From the NCBI GenBank assembly GCA_947498025.1, contig CANMJR010000008.1, positions 1 through 64,000 on the forward strand: DNA of 64,000 nt. The letters are read 5' to 3'. The notes beneath the pieces are model-generated. The model did no database searches and had not been told where the DNA came from. It saw only the letters and a program-made list of their open reading frames with translations. This document shows, one piece after another, positions 60,388 to 64,000 of the stretch. This stretch comes from Helicobacteraceae bacterium. GTDB taxonomy: Bacteria > Campylobacterota > Campylobacteria > Campylobacterales > Sulfurimonadaceae. The translations under genes were made by a program, and so were the position numbers. Positions within the stretch are counted from its first letter, which is position 1, and each line of letters opens with the position of its first letter.

Positions 60388-62163
60388 TTACGAAGCAAAG
60401 CCACTTTTAAAACACTCTTTTTTTACCACTATCTGCTTCTGCTTCTCTTTTCTCATTGTATCTTTTTCCACAAATATTTTTTTTCTAGTTTTTGGGTCTA
60501 GTTCTGTGTAGTACATGACGGCGGAATAAGTTCCGGGAGTCGGGGTAAAAACCTGAGCTTGTTCTGGGTTCATGTGCAATTCGTCTTGAGTGAACCTTTT
60601 GAGTTCATGCATATCCTTCTCCTCACACCCTGGATGTGCAGCGATGAGATAGTAGGTTAAAAATTGGTTTTTGCCTTCTTCTTTGTTTAATTTGTCATAC
60701 AACTTTTTAAAGTCAACAAGAGTCTGTTTACCGGGTTTTCCCATAAGTTCAAGAACATGTTGCTCTGTATGCTCGGGAGCTACTTTCATCTGCCCTGATA
60801 TATGATGTTTTACCATCTCTTTGAGGTATTCGTAACCATGTTTTTTATCTTCAGTTATCAAATCATATCGCACACCCGAAGCCACAAAAGCATGTCTCAC
60901 ACCCTCAACTTCTCTCACTTTACGAAGTAGATTGATATTCCTGCTATGGTCAACTTTCATGACAGGACACAATCTCTCTGCATCTACACATCGCATATGG
61001 TCGCATGTACCTTTTTTTAGCTTCTTATCACACTCGTAACCATACATATTTGCAGTAGGTCCACCAACATCGGAGATAACACCTTTATAATCTTTGTATT
61101 TGTTAAACTCTTTTGCCTCATTGAGAATATTCTCCTCTGAACGGGTTCTGATTTTTCTCCCTTGATGCACACTGATGGCACAAAAGTTACACTCCCCCCA
61201 ACAGCCATGATGCGTCATAATAGAAAACTTGATAGTCTCCAGACACTTCACTTTCCCATCTTTGGCATAGTAGGGATGCAGCTCTCTCGTAAAAGGAAGA
61301 TTTGAGTTTGCGTCCATCTCCGTTTCATCCAGATAATCACAAGGCGGATTTTGGATCAAAAAGCGGTTATCCACCGGCTGACAAAGACCTTTTGCCGAAA
61401 TGGGGTCATTATTGTCGTAAAAGAGGTCAAAAAGATCGATGTATTTCTCTTTATCATCTAAACACTCCTGATGGGATGGCAGTTGATGATGCTTCTCATT
61501 TGGCACTTTTGAAATGTAGCAGACTCCTCGTATATCCCGATAATCATCTCCGCATGCCAGAGCTGCTGTCAGTTCTTCTAAAGCTATCTCCCCCATGCCG
61601 TAAATGAGAATATCTGCTTTAGAGTCAAAAAGTATAGGTTTTTTGAGTTTATTCACCCAGTAATCATAGTGCGTAACTCTTCTTAAACTCGCCTCTATTC
61701 CGCCCAAAACTATCGGTGCGGTATCCTTATGGTAGCGTCTGATTAGGTTACAGTAAACACTCAGGGCACGGTCGGGTCTCTTGTCGTTTTTCCCTCCGGG
61801 AGTGTAGTCGTCACTGTTTCTGAATTTTTTTGTCGCTGTGTAGTTACTTACCATGCTATCGACACTTCCACCGCTCACGCCCCAGTAAAGTTTTGGTTCG
61901 CCTAAACGAGAAATGTCTCTATCGCTGTTTATGTCAGGTTGCCCTATCATGCCTACTTTGTAACCCATTCTTTCAAGCATTCGTCCAACCATTGCTACAC
62001 CGATAAATGGCGAATCTATATACGCATCTCCGCTCACTAAAATCACATCACAATAATCCCAGCCAAGAGCATCCATCTCTTCTCTTGTTGTGGGTAAAAA
62101 ATCTTTTTGGCTAAATGTTACAGAACTTTTACTTATTTGTTTGTTTTTATTTCTTCTACTCAA
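60388..62163 (-). CDS. YgiQ-family radical SAM protein
   Basis: A 591-residue protein with the YgiQ layout. The N-terminal YgiQ domain (CDVILVSGDAYIDSPFIGVAMVGRMLE, LGGIEASLRRVTHYDYW) is followed by the radical-SAM core with cluster cysteines Cys321, Cys325 and Cys328 (CWGECNFCA) and a C-terminal part (QVFTPTPGTYSAVMYYTELDP). The reaction is not known. The start is TTG at 62163 with AAAAGG before it. It converges on the GGDEF-EAL gene with only four bases between stops, leaving no room for a terminator. Confidence 0.9.
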   Translation of the reverse strand: MSRRNKNKQISKSSVTFSQKDFLPTTREEMDALGWDYCDVILVSGDAYIDSPFIGVAMVGRMLERMGYKVGMIGQPDINSDRDISRLGEPKLYWGVSGGSVDSMVSNYTATKKFRNSDDYTPGGKNDKRPDRALSVYCNLIRRYHKDTAPIVLGGIEASLRRVTHYDYWVNKLKKPILFDSKADILIYGMGEIALEELTAALACGDDYRDIRGVCYISKVPNEKHHQLPSHQECLDDKEKYIDLFDLFYDNNDPISAKGLCQPVDNRFLIQNPPCDYLDETEMDANSNLPFTRELHPYYAKDGKVKCLETIKFSIMTHHGCWGECNFCAISVHQGRKIRTRSEENILNEAKEFNKYKDYKGVISDVGGPTANMYGYECDKKLKKGTCDHMRCVDAERLCPVMKVDHSRNINLLRKVREVEGVRHAFVASGVRYDLITEDKKHGYEYLKEMVKHHISGQMKVAPEHTEQHVLELMGKPGKQTLVDFKKLYDKLNKEEGKNQFLTYYLIAAHPGCEEKDMHELKRFTQDELHMNPEQAQVFTPTPGTYSAVMYYTELDPKTRKKIFVEKDTMRKEKQKQIVVKKECFKSGFAS

Positions 62164-62191
62164 TAGTTAAACCTTTTAGCGTCTCTTTATG

Positions 62192-62197
62192 TATAAT
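62192..62197 (+). promoter_or_regulatory. Candidate -10 box for the acyl-CoA synthetase gene
   Basis: TATAAT is 33 bp before the ATG at 62231, within the 67-bp divergent gap to the YgiQ gene. Confidence 0.4.
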
Positions 62198-62230
62198 AAT
62201 ACTTAATAAAATCAAAATAAGAGATTACAG

Positions 62231-63913
62231 ATGAATTACCCCTATGAAAATTTAGAAAACTTTACACTTCGTAGTTTGCTCAATCGTTCCGTTGCAATGT
62301 ATGAAAACGAGCCTGCTTTAGCGAAAGTTGGCAAAGAAGCGATGTCTTATGGTGCATTGAATGAAAAGATTCAAGATATGGTTAAGTTGCTCAAAGAAAA
62401 CGGCATCTCTAAGGGCGATAAAGTAGTTCTGCTTAGTGAAAACATGCCTAACTGGGGAGTTGCATATCTTAGCGTAACCTACTTTGGAGCAGTAATAGTT
62501 CCGATACTTCCCGATTTTCATCCCTCGGATGTGCATCACATCCTAAGACATTCAGAAGCAAAAGCCGTATTTGTTTCTGAAAAATATCTCGCTACCATCG
62601 AAGAGTCTGTCCAAAACAGTCTAAAACTTGTTATAAAGCTTGATACATTAGAGATTGTCTCTGAACTTAGCAGCAAAGATTATCTCTCTGCGCTTAAACA
62701 GAGAACAAAAGAGATGACGCAAAGAATCTCTAACAGTGTCGAGAAACCTCAAGAAGATGATTTGGCGGCTATTATCTACACATCCGGAACAACAGGACAC
62801 TCAAAAGGTGTTATGCTCTCACACAAAAACCTTGTCACAAATGCACTCTCTGCATACAATAAAGTTACGATAACAAAAGAGGATGTTTTTTTATCTATTC
62901 TTCCTTTGGCACATACTTTTGAGTGCACTGCCGGATTTATTGTACCCATCCTCCATGGGAGCAGCATCTATTATATTGACAAAGTACCTACGCCTAGCGT
63001 GCTCTTAAAGGCATTTGAAGTTGTAAAACCTACGATGATGTTTAGCGTTCCCTTGATTATAGAGAAGATTTATAAAAACAAAATTTTGCCTAGATTTACA
63101 GGCTCTTTTATCATGAGACTTCTCTATAAAATACCGATTATCAGAAAGATATTAAATAGTATTGCAGGCAAAAAACTTCTCAAATCATTTGGCGGAAGAC
63201 TTAGATTTTTTGGTATCGGTGGGGCTGGATTATCGCCATTTGTTGAGCAGTTTTTGATTGAAGCGGAGTTTCCTTATGTTATTGGTTATGGCTTGACCGA
63301 GACCTCTCCACTTATAGCAGGCTCAAAACTGGGTGAAAAGCCAAGATTCAAATCCACCGGAACACCCTTTGGCGGCGTAAGTATAAAGATAAAAGACAAA
63401 GACCCCCAAACGGGAGAGGGGGAGATAGTGGTAGAATCCCCGAGTGTCATGCTCGGCTACTACAAAGACGAAGCAAAAACAGCGGAAGTTATGGAAGATG
63501 GATGGTTTTTAACCGGAGATTTAGGCTACATGGATGAAGATGGCTTTCTCTACATAAGCGGAAGAAGCAAAAATGTTATCATCGGTGCAGGCGGCGAAAA
63601 TATTTTTCCGGAACAAATTGAAGCCATAATCAATCAACAAGAGGCAGTTTTAGACTCACTTGTTTTCCAACAAGAGGATAAACTCACAGCCAGAGTCCAT
63701 TTAGATTATGAGCTCTTAGATAAAAAGTTTAGAGCAAATACAAATCCTGATGTGAAGGTAAAAGAGGAGATAAACACACTTTTAGAGCAGATGAGAAATG
63801 AGGTCAATTCGCAGCTCGCATCTTATTCTAAAATAGTGAAATTTATAGAGCAGATAGAGCCTTTCGTAAAAACCCCTACGAAAAAGATAAAAAGATATCT
63901 ATACACAAGTTAG
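62231..63913 (+). CDS. Long-chain acyl-CoA synthetase (AMP-binding)
   Basis: A 560-residue ANL-family ligase. The P-loop is IIYTSGTTGHSKGVMLSH near residue 180, then the A5 block YGLTETSPLI, A7 LTGDLGYMDEDGFLYISGR, A8 with KNVIIGAGGENIFPEQIE, and a C-terminal catalytic Lys in TPTKKIKRYLY. These match FadD15-type long-chain acyl-CoA or acyl-acid synthetases. It activates a fatty acid with ATP; there are no beta-oxidation genes nearby, so lipid recycling or membrane synthesis is more likely than catabolism. The 87 bp after its stop show no gene or clear terminator. Confidence 0.9.
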   Translation: MNYPYENLENFTLRSLLNRSVAMYENEPALAKVGKEAMSYGALNEKIQDMVKLLKENGISKGDKVVLLSENMPNWGVAYLSVTYFGAVIVPILPDFHPSDVHHILRHSEAKAVFVSEKYLATIEESVQNSLKLVIKLDTLEIVSELSSKDYLSALKQRTKEMTQRISNSVEKPQEDDLAAIIYTSGTTGHSKGVMLSHKNLVTNALSAYNKVTITKEDVFLSILPLAHTFECTAGFIVPILHGSSIYYIDKVPTPSVLLKAFEVVKPTMMFSVPLIIEKIYKNKILPRFTGSFIMRLLYKIPIIRKILNSIAGKKLLKSFGGRLRFFGIGGAGLSPFVEQFLIEAEFPYVIGYGLTETSPLIAGSKLGEKPRFKSTGTPFGGVSIKIKDKDPQTGEGEIVVESPSVMLGYYKDEAKTAEVMEDGWFLTGDLGYMDEDGFLYISGRSKNVIIGAGGENIFPEQIEAIINQQEAVLDSLVFQQEDKLTARVHLDYELLDKKFRANTNPDVKVKEEINTLLEQMRNEVNSQLASYSKIVKFIEQIEPFVKTPTKKIKRYLYTS

Positions 63914-64000
63914 ATATTTATAAGTTTGGAGCTAAATCTTCAAATAAAACAGTAGAAAAACAAGAGGTGGTTTAAGTTTCAGAATGTAACTTTTTTTAAA

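Overview
The window is AT-rich bacterial chromosome with tightly packed operons, many ATGA-type gene overlaps and a moderate number of TTG/GTG starts. Gene content points to a Campylobacterota (Epsilonproteobacteria) member, most like Sulfurimonas or a close relative. The pointers are a carboxy(nor)spermidine dehydrogenase/decarboxylase pair, a short RecO, stand-alone gatC, many c-di-GMP and chemotaxis proteins, multihaem cytochromes, nitrogen-fixation accessory genes and sigma-54 promoters of the GGAAC-N5-TTGCA type. This assignment is inference from gene content; no 16S or other marker is present.

Layout. 1-150: end of an IS5-type insertion sequence. 165-5246: signalling operon (CheX phosphatase, CheY-like receiver, PAS-GGDEF, PAS hybrid histidine kinase, receiver-GGDEF). 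5311-7032 (minus): pilT, ArsC/Spx-like, gatC. 7304-11400: YfgM-like membrane protein, BamB-like lipoprotein, tyrosine recombinase, HD protein, NosL-like and SafE/UreH-like (probable copper handling). 11448-14991: HDOD protein and DNA polymerase I. 15022-17905: accessory patch (RhuM-family protein, then an AAA ATPase overlapping a small possible nuclease, a candidate defence pair). 18164: aldo/keto reductase. 19325-21551: nif accessory genes (NifQ-like, Sel1-Nfu, two ferredoxins around NifX). 21573-25172: lipoprotein and a large tandem-Cache-CheW protein. 25280-28429 (minus): operon of a cysteine-less Tpx-like protein, a degenerate SIR2-like protein, NifS and an unknown protein. 28728-33045: YiiX-like hydrolase, gene fragment, DUF695-RraB, LplT-acyltransferase fusion, DgkA. 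33102-37403: polyamine operon. 37549-39746: Pit phosphate transporter and RecO. 39947-47254: GltB/GltD, glycine-zipper lipoprotein, family II pyrophosphatase. 47511-50584: three-haem peroxidase plus five-haem membrane cytochrome. 50663-55911: SDR39U1 gene, then a minus-strand operon S4-trpD-tsaE-lptB-rpoN-TIGR02757. 56080-60383: sigma-54-preceded methyltransferase, PhnD-type lipoprotein, GGDEF-EAL protein. 60388-63913: YgiQ radical SAM and acyl-CoA synthetase.

Three signals link separate parts. First, near-identical sigma-54-type boxes (TAGAAC-N5-ATGCA) precede three separate nif-associated transcription units, and rpoN itself lies in the window. Second, a dispersed non-coding repeat occurs five times. 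It has TGATGTTACGCA terminal inverted repeats and internal hairpins whose stems keep pairing while their sequence changes. Third, sensory signalling is heavily represented: four GGDEF proteins, CheX, CheW and a hybrid kinase.

The best candidates for undescribed biology are the Tpx-like/SIR2-like/NifS/unknown operon, the ATPase-nuclease pair at 16149-17905, and the structured repeat family. All functional calls are from reading the sequence; no database search was run.
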